64,000 nt of DNA. Source: Piscicola geometra (taxonomy: Eukaryota > Annelida > Clitellata > Hirudinida > Piscicolidae). Below the pieces are notes generated by a model that saw only the letters and a list, made by a program, of their open reading frames with translations, made no database searches and was not told the DNA's origin. A program made the translations under genes and the position numbers. The stretch lies in contig OX030958.1 of assembly GCA_943735955.1 (NCBI GenBank), positions 1,572,493 to 1,636,492 of the forward strand, read 5' to 3'. Below, piece by piece: positions 1 to 11,023 of the stretch (positions are counted from its first letter, which is position 1; every line of letters starts with the position of its first letter).

Positions 1-13
1 GTTCCTTAAAAAT

Positions 14-92
14 AGTATGTATGTATGTATGTATGTATGTATGTATGTATGTATGTATGTATGTATGTATGTATGTATGTATGTACGCGTGT
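14..92. repeat. (ATGT)n tetranucleotide microsatellite
   Basis: About 19 near-perfect tandem copies of a GTAT/ATGT unit, decaying into a short GTGTGTG tail. It lies in the CCT5 intron that follows exon 5. An apparent peptide of repeated YIHT across it is only translation of the repeat. Confidence 0.95.
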
Positions 93-313
93 GTGTGAAT
101 GTCTAGTGATTATGATGGATGGAGGTCTTTGAATTGAACACATAAAGAAGTCACTGGAGGTCCTCCATAAAATATAAACAAATAAGAAAGCATGGTAGTA
201 AAGTACTAAAATACAAGCACAGTACAGCAAAGCATCAGAGAACTATAGAAGCAGCAGAAAAGCCCACCACAACACACCCACACAAACGCACAACATACAC
301 ATGCGACATGAAC

Positions 314-1676
314 CTGCTTGATCATTTCCTCAAACTTGGCGGCCTCATACTCTTGCAGTTTCTTGTAGTCCTCCACCGACGTGATCTCCACCTTGCTCTT
401 CGTCTTCGGCTTCGGAGGCTCGAATGGACAAGTCAGAATCACCATCTTCGCATCCTTCACCATCTGTTTCCGATCAATCAAGCTTTCATCTCTTCATCCA
501 TCATTACCACTACCACCATAACCAACAAGTTATGTGCATTCTTTTGACAGAACTCCTTATCGTAAATGCTCAACATCACCTTCACTAATGCACCATACAA
601 GAACACAACACAAAATAGAGACAGCAGTTGAGACTACCTTGGGCATTTGTGGATGACTGAAGTCCTTGTCGACAACGACGCCCTTCACCAACATGCTCTC
701 CTCCATCTTGCCTCCCACCTTGCCCTCCACCTTGATCAACTCAAAGTCGACATCCTTTCTCTCCAGATCAGCAACCATTAGCACTGCATTCACAGCTATC
801 TCCGCCATTTGCCTGTGACACTTGTTGATGCTGTTGTGTTGTTGGAGATGCATGTGTGGATGATATGAAACTGAATTGTAAATTAAAATAAAAAGTTGAA
901 TGGAAAAAAAACTTAAAATGATAATGGTGGATTATTGCGAGTACATTTTAGAACTGAGTGTAGTCATGGCGGTTTGGATGAGAGGTTCGAGGTTGTTCAG
1001 ATCGACTGGGAAGATGTCTGCAGTCCTGTCGAGTTCCTGAGTGGCGAGGTGGGCTGCCATTTCGTAGCCGTCAGCAATCCTGATGGGGTGAATGCCCTTG
1101 TCCAACAACTGCTCAGCCTGCTCCAACAACGCACCTGCCAAAACTGGAAAGACAATTGTTATACTTTAATTTGTTATACTTTAAAATGTATTATAGAAAA
1201 ATATTGTAATAAATATTCAATTTTTAAATTTATTTGAGTTTTTTAATAGTTGAAACGGACCGACAACTCCAGTTGTGCCGTCTCCAATTTCATCGTCTTG
1301 CGACTTTGAGAGTTGCACCAAGAGTTTTCCAATCTGATGATCCACGTCCATCTGGTCCAAAATGGTGGCTCCATCGTTGGTGATTGTCACTTCACCATCA
1401 CTGGACACCATCATTTTGTCCAAGCCCTTCGGACCCAAGGAAGTCTTCAAAATGTCAGCCACTGCCTTGCCAGCTAAAATATGCGACTGAGTGAAAAAAA
1501 TATGTTGTACATTTATATTTATAAATCTGTTTTATAAATTTGTATTCTTATACGTGCGATGAAACACAAACCTTCTGAGCATCAAGCCCAGTAACTCGCT
1601 TTTGATTTTCTTGGTCTTTCAAAATCAAAAAAGGTCGACCATACTCATCAAATGCAAGATTTCCAACTGATACCAT
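314..1676 (-). CDS. CCT5: T-complex protein 1 subunit epsilon (CCT5), 5' part
   Basis: Subunit of the cytosolic TRiC/CCT chaperonin, which folds actin, tubulin and other proteins with ATP. Five minus-strand exons join in frame: 1572-1676, 1261-1486, 945-1143, 638-830 and 314-463 (873 nt, residues 1-291 of about 540). All have GT donors and AG acceptors and compatible phases (0,1,2,0,0). Recognisable pieces in order are [30 protein letters not shown], the nucleotide-binding GDGTTGVV split across an intron, [38 protein letters not shown] and [14 protein letters not shown]. These match the epsilon paralogue rather than other CCT subunits. The start is the ATG at 1676-1674, directly before [12 protein letters not shown]; an upstream in-frame extension has no family similarity. 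The remaining apical and C-terminal parts lie beyond base 1. Known of the family: a single-copy housekeeping gene. Inferred: functional, since no frameshift or stop is seen. Confidence 0.95.
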
Positions 1677-1765
1677 TTTGTTTGAATATGTAGAATTTAG
1701 CCGACTAATGCCTGGTTGAGCGATATAATAATCTTCCGTTAAGATTTGCATAGAGTTGCTAGAAC

Positions 1766-2763
1766 GGTGTCCGCGCGAATTGCCGAAATACATATTGTCG
1801 AATAGCTAGCTAGTGTTTATTGCCGAAAGCGAATTTATTAAAAGTTGTTGAATTGCCGAAATATATTTAATGATATTAAACGATTTATATATCTATGTGT
1901 AATAACTTATTTGATGAATTTAATTGAATATTGATTCATTAATTAATGAACTTAATTTAATTTTATATTAATTTTTTTCAATGTTTTAAATAAAGATATT
2001 TGAAGTAACGGTTTCAACTATTATGTTGCAATGCAACATTGTTGCATTACCAAGTACTTATATCTAATAATAATAATAATCTTATAAAACTCCACTGGCT
2101 TCCTATAGACTTTCGAATATCCTTTAAAATAGCCATCACCACATTCAAAATTCTTCAAACCTCAATACCGTCATATCTCAGCAAACTCATAACTAAAAAA
2201 ACATCAAACAAACAACTGCGTTCATCTTCATCTCTTCTCCTCAACTAAGAATCCACTACAAACAACATCTCAAAAAGAGCTTTCCGTCACGCAGCTCCAA
2301 CAACTTGGAATGCCCTTCCACCTGCACTTCGAAGCATCAACCAATTTTCGACTTTCAAAGCCAAACTGAAAACTTATTGCTTTAACTTAGCCTATCATTC
2401 TTAATAATTACTCCATGCTACTCTTTGCTCTCCTTTTCATAACATTACTATTATAATTATTTTTATTTCTTTATTGCATTACGACGCAGTGAAAGCGCTT
2501 CAGTTGCGTGCCCGGGCGCTATACAAAAATGAAAATTATTATTATATTATTATTATTATTAATAATAATAATAATAGTGATTATAATGAAATCTTCAATT
2601 GCCAAAAATGAAAAAAAAAATTATTTAATTTTGATTTGAAATTTACAGATTTTTTTATATTCGGCAATTCGTACTAGTTGAAAAAAAACCCTTTCGGCAA
2701 TTCAGGCTTTTTAATATTTCGACTCATTCGGCAACTTGCATTTCGGCAATTCGCACTAGCACC
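1766..2763. mobile_element. Non-autonomous DNA transposon with 8-bp TSD and nested LINE tail
   Basis: The element is bounded by exact 8-bp direct repeats GCTAGAAC at 1758-1765 and 2764-2771. Its ends are inverted: both start GGTG and share GCGAATTGCCGAAAT, with five mismatched bases between. The subterminal regions carry several more ttgccgaa/ttcggcaa copies. An 8-bp TSD fits hAT (or P) elements, and no transposase is visible. A LINE 3' fragment (2040-2560) sits inside. The left end is only 89 bp upstream of the CCT5 start codon, so it lies in the 5' UTR or promoter region. Confidence 0.8.
2040..2560 (+). mobile_element. L2/CR1-like LINE 3' fragment
   Basis: Degenerate plus-strand translation gives LHWLPIDFRISFKIAITTFK and then, in another frame, RAFRHAAPTTWNALPPALRS and FKAKLKTYCFNLA. 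This is the usual C-terminal tail of reverse transcriptase in L2/CR1-type non-LTR retrotransposons. At least one frameshift and stops separate the pieces. The 3' end reads GCGCTATACAAA followed by an ATT-rich microsatellite, as in the second fragment ending near 6835. It is 5'-truncated and dead, and sits inside the 1766-2763 element. Confidence 0.75.
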
Positions 2764-2935
2764 GCTAGAACTTTCTATGTTAACAATTGATGTGTCCGTA
2801 TGCGTATGCGAAAGTTTCAGAGATTTCAAATAAAGCCAAGAATAGAAACATGGGAAGGAAAAATCACCTGTCTTTAATCTATAATTTCTCGGACTTCATC
2901 TATGTTTCTCAAGCTAAACCCTGACAAACTTGAAC

Positions 2936-4181
2936 CAGTGATTTTCCAGTTCGGATTTTTCAGTTCAAGTTACAGTTATGGAAAATTAAATTTTTCAGTT
3001 ACTATTGAAGTTACAGTTATGCAAATTTTAATTTTTCAGTTACTATTTTAGTTTCAGTTATTTTTGTTAGTTACAGTTACAGTTTATCAAGATTGAGAAA
3101 AAATGAATTTTTATTTATAATACAGCCCAAATTAATGTTTAAAAGTCAAATTATTTAAAAGATATATAAATATATTATTCATAATAAACGCTGTTTATTT
3201 TCATAAATGTCTTCAATTCCAGACTTTGCTGAGGCGATTTTTTCCCCTGCAGTTAGGTCTCCGCACACTTAAAACACCCTTTCCACATACGCTTGTGAAG
3301 CGGGAGCTGAAACAATGTCTTGCGCAAAAGAAGCTAATAATCTAGGGTACTCAATAATTTAAGTGCTTACATTTCTCCTGTATGTGGGCGAGACACAGAA
3401 TGAATTGCACGACGCATTGATGGATTATAAAAGGATTCTGAGATCCCAAGACATGAAAGTGTAAGACCCTTCTTAGTCCAGCAATCCATGCTAATGACAA
3501 AGCGATGTCCAGTTTGAAGATCTTCACGAATTCGATCTTCTACATTGTTTTTATAATCTTTTATCAAAGAAATCATTTTCTCTGAACCTAAATCATAGAA
3601 ATTGCATATATTTACGACTGTTTCATTGAAATTATTTAAATGGCTTATAAATTATGCTCATAACTTGGTAAATAATATAAAAAATGTAAATACGTAAATA
3701 ATTATCAACTACAGTGTGTTGCCTGGTAACTTTCTCCTTATCATTATCATCCTTTTCTGAAACCTGACATTCGCTTTTGTCGCATGAAGCTTCGTAAATA
3801 AAATAGGCCCATACGGCATTTTCTTGTTTTCTGCCGCTATTAACCTCAAACATTTCATAAAAATTTGTATAATTCAACTGTTAAAAAAAATTAACTATGT
3901 AAAACACAAAATTAATTTAATCGAACTCGAAGAATAAAATAAATTAATCATAATATTGCTCAAAAATGTGCATCAGCCAATTTTTTATCTTGTAGCGCTT
4001 CTCATTTTTAAGTAGATATTTTTTTAGTTACTATTCAGTTAGTATTCATGTTTTTCAGTTTCTATTTCAGCTACAGTTATGCATTGAATTACAGTTAGAG
4101 TTAAAGTGACAGTTAACTGAATCATACTTTTCAGTTAATTTACCATTTCAGTTACAGTTACAGTTAACTGGAACAACACTG
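2936..4181 (-). mobile_element. hAT transposon relic 1 (internally deleted)
   Basis: Perfect 8-bp target duplication ACTTGAAC flanks the element at 2928-2935 and 4182-4189. Termini are inverted (CAGTGATTTTCCAGTT against CAGTGTTGTTCCAGTT, 14 of 16 matching). Both subterminal regions are full of cagttacagtt repeats, a common hAT feature. Inside, on the minus strand, are remnants of a BED-finger/hAT transposase. At 1.25 kb it is much shorter than an autonomous hAT and lacks the C-terminal dimerisation region. Confidence 0.9.
3367..3877 (-). pseudogene. BED-type hAT transposase remnant
   Basis: Two open stretches of one broken transposase. 3632-3877 contains ENAVWAYFIYEASCDKSECQ, resembling the start of a BED zinc finger (aromatic plus Cys). 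3367-3576 contains VISMDCWTKKGLTLSCLGIS and PHTGEM; the Asp in DCW corresponds to the first catalytic acid of the hAT RNase-H-like core. Stops separate the parts, and the rest of the core and the dimerisation domain are absent. Inferred inactive. Confidence 0.75.
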
Positions 4182-4231
4182 ACTTGAACTCATCTATTTC
4201 AATAGAACATCCAAATCCTCACTATCCCTTC

Positions 4232-4567
4232 CATGGGCGGCGATCCTGAGGGAGTCCTGGGGTCCGGATTCCCCCACATTTTGGTAGTGAGGGGGTCCGA
4301 CTTAATGTGGACCTTCCCAATTTTTTCAATTAACACATGTTCAAACTCTTTTTTGATACGAGCATAATCGTCAACCATGGTATAAAACAAACTGTTTATT
4401 TAGTAATACATTGTGAGTATGTATATCTAGAGTTATAGCTGTCTAAAACAAAACTATTCTTTGTTTACTTAAATATTCGTATCAAAACGAAGTTTTAAAA
4501 TGTTTTTTAAGTGAGGGGAGGGGAGGTCCGGAATTCAGGACCCCCCAAGATTTGTAGCAGATCGTCG
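4232..4567. mobile_element. MITE, GGCGGCGATC family, copy 1
   Basis: About 336 bp starting CATGGGCGGCGATCCTGAGG and ending GCAGATCGTCGC in inverted orientation. It contains two opposed G/C-rich blocks (ggggtcc...ggacccc) and an AT-rich core (cataatcgtcaa, ttatagctgtctaaaa) shared with copy 2 at 17722-18044. The right terminus is degraded or interrupted just where hAT relic 2 inserted. No coding capacity; probably mobilised in trans by a hAT transposase. Confidence 0.75.
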
Positions 4568-4575
4568 CTTCTAAT

Positions 4576-6173
4576 TAGAGGTCGGACATGGACGATTTTT
4601 TATTCCCGGTTCCGTCCCGTTCCCGAAATTTGTTTTCCCGTCCCGTCCCGTTCCCGATGGGACATCAGAATTTTGATTCCCGTCCCGTCCCGTTCCCGAA
4701 ATTTGTTTTCCCGTCCCGTCCCGTTCCCGATGGGACATCAGAATTTTGATTCCCGTCCCGTCCCGTTCCCGCAACTCGATTCCCGGTCCCGACACGTTCC
4801 CGAAACTTTTTTGTTTTTTTATTCATTTTCGCTGCCGTTTTCACTGGTCCTAAACTTGCTAGTTCTAACATTTCTTACAATTTATTATTTGAAAGTCAGA
4901 GAATATTTCTTTTAATAAAATAAAAAAAACACGATTTAAATTTCAAATATTTATTCAAATGAAAGTATTGAAGTTAGTCATTGTTTTTGAGTAATTCAAT
5001 CAAGTCTTTATTGCTTTTCACACGGGTTAAACCGTTAAGAGTTTCAGCTTTCAAATGAGATGATTTTGGGTCTGAAGTTAAACGACCACATATTGAAAAA
5101 TTCCGTTCACAGGGAATATAACTTGCAGATATACTAAACAAAATTTTGGCTACTTCTTGTTGTATTTTAAAATTGCTCATTTTACTCCAATAAAATAAAA
5201 CATCTTTATAATCTTCGATTTTTTTGGGACGTAAGTGTGAATATTTGTACAATTCATCCTCTTCTGAATTTTTTTCTTTGTTCATTATTATTAATTCTTC
5301 AATAATGATAGAAATATGTTTTTTGACAACATTCTTATTCTCCACAACTGCAAATATAAAATCATTCGTATAATTTGTTAGTATAATAATTTTATTATAA
5401 TTTTTACGTTATTAAAACAAACATAATAGGTCTAAATAACCATCATTTGTTTTTTTTCTCAACGGCACTGCAGCTTGGTCTGGCTGTACAAAATAGAATT
5501 AAATTTTCTCTAAGGAAAGTCTTGGTATTTATTTCTTTTCTATCCCAAACTTTTTTCCTATTATTCTTTCATACTGTGGATGCAACAGACATGCTGTCAT
5601 ATGAATGAGATCAATGGCATCTTTTCTTTTGTCGAAATGATCAACTGAAAAATCATTTGGAAATTAATCATTCAAATTCAAAGTATTAATTTATAAATTT
5701 AAAATAATATAACTGACCATTTTGATTTCGTCTGAAAAGTTTTCATTATCACCCATTTGTTCTAATCTCCCTAATCTTTGGACTTACCATAACAACTTCA
5801 AATGTAGTGTTGGAGATTTCGACATTGGCAATGGTGGCTTCGTTACACATTTATATTGCATTTAATACTTATTTTAAGTACGGAGTATCGATGAAATAAA
5901 GATTTCCATACTTAGAAGTTTGCTGAAAAATCATTGTTAAAAAATCCAATCCCAATAACTGTCATTCCCGTTTTTCCCGTTCCCGATTTAAAAGTTGATT
6001 CCCGTTCCCGTCTTTTCCCGTTCCCGATTTGAAAGTTGATTCCCGTTCCCGTTCTCGTCCCGAAAACCTATTCCCGGTTCCCGACTTTTCCCGTCCCGAA
6101 ATTAATTTTCATTCCCGTTCCCGCGGGAGTCCCGCGGGTACCCGGTCAGATCGGGTACCCGTTCCGACCTCTA
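4576..6173 (-). mobile_element. hAT transposon relic 2
   Basis: Exact 8-bp TSD CTTCTAAT at 4568-4575 and 6174-6181. The terminal inverted repeat TAGAGGTCGGA is perfect over 11 bp. Subterminal arrays of tcccgttcccg run at 4600-4800 and 5960-6130, the left one including a tandem duplication of roughly 65-70 bp. The minus strand carries a hAT C-terminal domain and further upstream a broken RNase-H-core fragment (5515-5660, with DLIHMTACLLHPQYERI). The N-terminal half of the transposase is missing. Confidence 0.92.
4974..5345 (-). pseudogene. hAT transposase C-terminal dimerisation domain remnant
   Basis: 123 open codons. The stretch from DVLFYWSKM through ILFSISASYIPCERNFSICG to the LT...SSHLKAETLNGL region matches the hAT dimerisation motif (YW...L...P.SS.PSER.FS..G). 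No start codon of a complete transposase is present, and the upstream part of the protein is frameshifted or lost. It is contained in hAT relic 2, so it is a transposon remnant rather than a host gene. Confidence 0.85.
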
Positions 6174-6181
6174 CTTCTAAT

Positions 6182-6850
6182 CCATTCCTTCTTTAGTTTT
6201 GCCTCCCCCGTCATCATTATCTCTAAACCCTTCATCTTCTATAATATAGAATCTATACGTAGCATTGGTTTTATCTTCGATTCTAACCTGTCATTAGCTC
6301 CATAAATTCTATCTGTTTCTAATTCTTATTATTTCCACATTCGTCGTATTAAACAGTTTCTTTCTTTTCTTGATGATCCTACTCTGCAGCTTCTTGTATC
6401 TTCTCTAGTTCTCTTCAGGATTAATTATTGCAACTCTTTTCACTATGGCCTCCCTGATACTACTTTAGCTCCTCTTAATAAAGTCTTTAATTGTGCTGCT
6501 CGTCTTGTTGCTCGTGCTTCTAAATTTTTTCATATTTCTCTTAATCTTTTTTACTACATTGGTTACCTTTGAGATCTAGAGTGATTTGTAAAATATGCCT
6601 AAATATGTTTAAAATACGTAACTGTAGTGCCCCAATTTATTTCAAAAATCTTATTAAACAACCCCCTAAATCTGGTCTAAGATCATCGACTTTTAACCGT
6701 TCTTTTCGTTTTCCAGTTAAAATCTCTTTTGCTAAACGTTCTTTTTCTTATTGTGGTCTCATAGCTTTCCGTCGAGGCCTGAAACGTGATGGCTGAGCGC
6801 TTTTGTTCGCTTCGTGAATGGCGCTATACAAATAATTAGTGATTAATTGA
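6182..6850 (+). mobile_element. L2/CR1-like LINE 3' fragment
   Basis: Frame-broken plus-strand translation shows the end of an L2/CR1 reverse transcriptase: IRSIGFIFDSNLSLAP, FHIRRIKQFLSF, VSSLVLFRINYCNS, APLNKVFNCAARLVARASKF, then SGLRSS and FAKRSFSY. The 3' end is AATGGCGCTATACAAATAAT. It directly abuts the right TSD of hAT relic 2, so that hAT probably landed at or in this LINE. 5'-truncated, with stops and shifts. Confidence 0.8.
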
Positions 6851-7863
6851 TTTATTGAAGGCGTTTTCATCAATGCCGTTGTCTCTTCTCTGCTTAGCCA
6901 AAACAGTCTCAAGATGGGCCTGCATTGGCTTAATCAAAAATGTAATGTTTTATTCATAAAAGCGTGAAATTGTAATGCTCAAAATAAAATTTAATATCAA
7001 GAAACAATAAGCTATCAATCACTAATAATACAACAATGAACAGAATCATGCAAATTGTGTGGAGGTCAATCAAGTATCCATAATTTGGTAACAAGTTTTC
7101 TAATTAATTAAATATGTCTTGTGACCGAGCTGGGTCGAAGCTGTCACAGGTTAAGTTTTGCGGCAAGCTTGAGAAGGGTGTGGTTAATGTGCTTCCTAAA
7201 AAATGACAAAATAATCTACTAGTTATGAATTCAAAACGACAAAAAGTTCAAAACTACGATATTCCATTAATAACGAGTACATAATGTTTTAAAATATGCA
7301 TTTAATATCTTATGATTTGCATAATTCTTTAAATCTTTAAAATAATTGTCTAGGTTCCGTGATGAAATTGAAGATTTAACGACGAAGCAACAAGATAAAT
7401 AGGACTGCGACAGCAATAAGAAAGAATGCAAAAAGAATGAAAGAATGACAGAAAGTTTTGAAATTGTGGGTTGTACGCCTTTGAAGTCCTTAATTGGCAG
7501 CAGAATGCAGTTGTGCAGGAGTATTATGCTTGAATATCATGCCGGTGAGAAACTAGTTAGAATGAAGGGGCGTCTTTGTAAATGAGCAAGCTCCAATGAA
7601 TGTTTTCTATGAAACAATCGTGGAATGTCTTCAGTGAGAGCTTCGGATTCTGAGACGATGAATATCACATGGGAAACCTCAATGATTCACCAGCTCAGGA
7701 AATGAGAACTATAAAGGAAATCTTCTATTGGCTCACACATTAAGACGATGATAAGACGATGTTAGTGCCGATAGTGATGGTGCTAAAGATGATAATGAAG
7801 AGAATTATGAGGATAATAATGATACTGATGATAATAATGATGATGAGGGTGATGATGATGATA
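6851..7863. other. Spacer / presumed SLO2 3' UTR
   Basis: AT-rich, no coding signal. A minus-strand AATAAA at 6955-6950 is a possible polyadenylation signal for the channel gene, about 0.9 kb past its stop. A GATGATAATGATGAT-type microsatellite (about 7742-7860) touches the stop codon of SLO2. Confidence 0.4.
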
Positions 7864-8794
7864 CTAGTCTGGAGTCGAGCTGGTGACTTTGGGCAAGAAG
7901 GAGAAAGGGGCTATGACGTACCTGTAAGAGTGCATTCAAATAATGATTTATTTAAATTACTCATACTACTCTTTCAGAAAGCATATAAAAATAGCATAAA
8001 TTAATAAAATGAAAAATTACGAGAAAAAAAGTCGAGAGAACTAACACGAGGTCATCTTTGTGGAGAGGGCAGTCGTACTCCGGGTTGATGATGACGTAGG
8101 AGATGCTCTCGTTGCCAGGCTTCGAAGTGCCTTTGGGAGAAGAGAATGGAAGCTTCTATTAGTTGTTGTTGAATGCATCAAGGGGGAATAGGTTTTGTAG
8201 CTGAGATTTCCAGTAGTTTTTTGGAAACATAATTTCTAAAGTTGTGACTGAAAATGAAATAATTTTGTGTGTGGAATAAAGTTAATAATTTTCCAAGATG
8301 TGCATTTCCACAATGCTCAGAGGTCGTAATTTGATGTGTTAAATTTATAATAAAAGACTTGAAGAAGATAGAATATATTTATCGCAGTAGGCAGACATTT
8401 GCTGGGGTCTTTGTGGGAGAGCCCGAAGCTGTAGAAGCGGCTCCTGACCATCTTCTCAATCTCGCGCTCTTCCATGTTTGCCTGCCCTTTCATTTCCTGC
8501 TTCGACTGATTCGAAAAAAATTTTTTGATAATAAAATATTCAATTATTCTGTTAAAAAATAGTTTTAAATAAAACGTTAGAAAAATCTTTAAATTAAACA
8601 ATTATTTTTAAACACTAAGACTTTCTAGACAAAGTTGATAAGATGCACACGACCCAGTTGGTCATCCACGTGTGCCTCTGCTCGGTCCTGTAGAGTCCAA
8701 TGGGCACGTGGTGCGAGGAGGAGTAGAGCTTCTGGTAGAGGTGGCCGTACGTCGAGATCCTGCTCAAGTCCTCTTCTTCAGAGAGACGTAGCTG

Positions 8795-8826
<32 letters not shown>

Positions 8827-11023
8827 GATGGTGGTGATGATGATGAAGATGATGGTGATGATGATGATTATGGCAATGATAATGATAACGATGGTGATAA
8901 AGATGATGATGATTCTCACGCAGGAGAGATGTCCAGAGCCGATCTCCTGGTCAATGCCCAACAGCAATCTCACAAACTTGATCAGGTAGTCCTTCACGTA
9001 GGCCTGTGCGTGGTGGAAACTATGACGAATGAGAGAAAGAAAGAAAAAAGGGAAAGAAAGAAAAAAGGGAAAGAAAGAAAAAAAGAAAAGAATAGAAAAA
9101 GAGTTGAGACAAGAAGTAACAACAATTTTTTGAAAAAAGTTATGATGAAAATAATTATAATTAAATATTCTAAATCAAATTCTATGATTAAAGCACCAAT
9201 TACGACGCTGATTACACTTTCGAAGCTTCGCCACCTGGTAGAGAAGCGTGTCGAGCATTGACGAGGTGAAGACGTTTCCCGCCGCGAAAGGCAGACGGAA
9301 CATGTAGTACAAGTGAGAGCCTCTTGCTTTCTCTTTCTGTTTCCCGGATAATTTTTTCTCATAAATACGTATTTAAAAAAAGTATCATCCTTTGTTCAAG
9401 CTTTTTGAATGAAAAAATAAATTCTTTAAATACCGATGAAAATTCATGCCTTGAAAATTTTGATGGATCAAAAACAATTCTAGATAAGTTAAAACTTGAA
9501 CTGATGAGTTTAAAACTTTAAAAACAATTTAATTTTGAAGCGCCTACTTTCTCAAACTTTGAGAGATGCAGGGCGTAGTGGTCGCCCGCTCTGAACTGCG
9601 TGAAGCGCATGTTCGAGGCCTGCGAAAGCTCTGTCACGATGTTCGCTCCTGGAAAGAGACTGGTGCAAGGAGAAGAAAAAGAAAAGAAACAATTAGTTTG
9701 AATTTTTTTAACAATTCAGGTTTATTAAGTAACGTTAGAACATAATAAACTTATTTCGTAAATAATTGTCAAATAATGTTCAAATTATTTGGTTGATAAA
9801 ACTTCAATAATCTATAAAAACCAATTATAAAAATTTTAACGTAACAAAATTTTTCAAAGACAGACTTGAAAAACACACTTATCAACACAAAACAAAGGCA
9901 ATGCAACAACATGACAAAATCACAAAGGCAACCGGAACATGGACTGAACGGCGACGATGGTGTTGCAGTCGGCCAGGGTGTCTTCTTCGCCCGCATTCGA
10001 ACTTTCCTTGTTCGCCACCACGACGCTGTTTGCCAGGTGCACTCCAGCTTGGAAAAGATCATCGATGCTGTTGATGAATGGGGTGGAGGAGGAATTGGAG
10101 GTGTGAACATTGCTGATGGTGGGATTTTAAAATGTAAGGAAAAAGTAGATGAGATAAAAAGTTTACTAATGGATGGCTGTAATAAAATTGTTATACGGTG
10201 AGAAAAAAGCCTTAATTGAATTTTAATAAGTTAGTATATTTAATTACTGGAAAATCATTTAAATTTCTTAAATTAACAGCAAACCTTTCAATTCTGCCCA
10301 GCATCCAGTACACTAAAGGAAACGCTCTGAGCGTATCCAAGAATATAGGATCAGGTCTGAAATGGCAAGTGGAAATTTGTTTTTAAAAATTAAAAACGAG
10401 AATAACATTTAGATGGGAAAATTTTTAAAACACTTTTTAAATCTAAAAAAATACAAAACGGTATAAGAACGGTCTTTAGAGTTTTATCTAAATTCTTTTG
10501 GGAGCATAATTACAATAAGGTTTTAATCAATTTTCTGGTTTCTCAGACTCGTCTATTGACTCACTCTTCTTCGAGAAGCAAGACAATGGGATTGAGCGTT
10601 TTTTTGTTTCTGGAGTAGGACCTCAGAGGAACAATGAAGTTGTAGAGGGCGTTGCTGGCATAGTCGGCTGCCACGATGATGCTTGGTGCCTCCCAGTTGT
10701 AGTCCTTTGCCTGCACGTTGCTGCAGTGTCTGCAAGGCTGGTGGTGGAAAGATTAAAAGATGGCAAAATTATCAAAATCGAGAAGTATATACATAATAAA
10801 AAGAGGGCGCGTGGATGATAGAAAAAGAGATGAAAAGATCCTTTGACAAACCATTTAGAAGTTATAGAATAATGATAAAATAAAATAAAAATGTATTGAA
10901 AGTATTTATTTTCTTACCCTGTTTAGTCGAAGGCAGCAGAGAGGTCTGAGTGATTGCACCAGATGACAGAAGGTGGGTGACGTGCCGATGTATGGAGTGA
11001 CCGGAGGATATCCGCAGTATGTG
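7864..11023 (-). CDS. KCNT1: SLO2 exons 21-31: RCK2 domain and C terminus
   Basis: Residues about 891-1282. Landmarks are [172 protein letters not shown] and the end [19 protein letters not shown]. The C terminus is shorter than in vertebrate KCNT1, which has a longer Ser/Lys-rich tail after the corresponding point. Exon 29 is a low-similarity charged segment ([20 protein letters not shown]). Intron 27 (8792-8919) is almost entirely a GATGAT microsatellite. Confidence 0.9.

Noticed and set aside
308..1237. Plus-strand open frames opposite the CCT5 exons
   Set aside because: Shadows of the minus-strand CCT5 exons, with no independent similarity.
7759..8004. Plus-strand 81-codon Met/Ile-rich frame
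   Set aside because: It is antisense to the SLO2 last exon and reads a GAT microsatellite.
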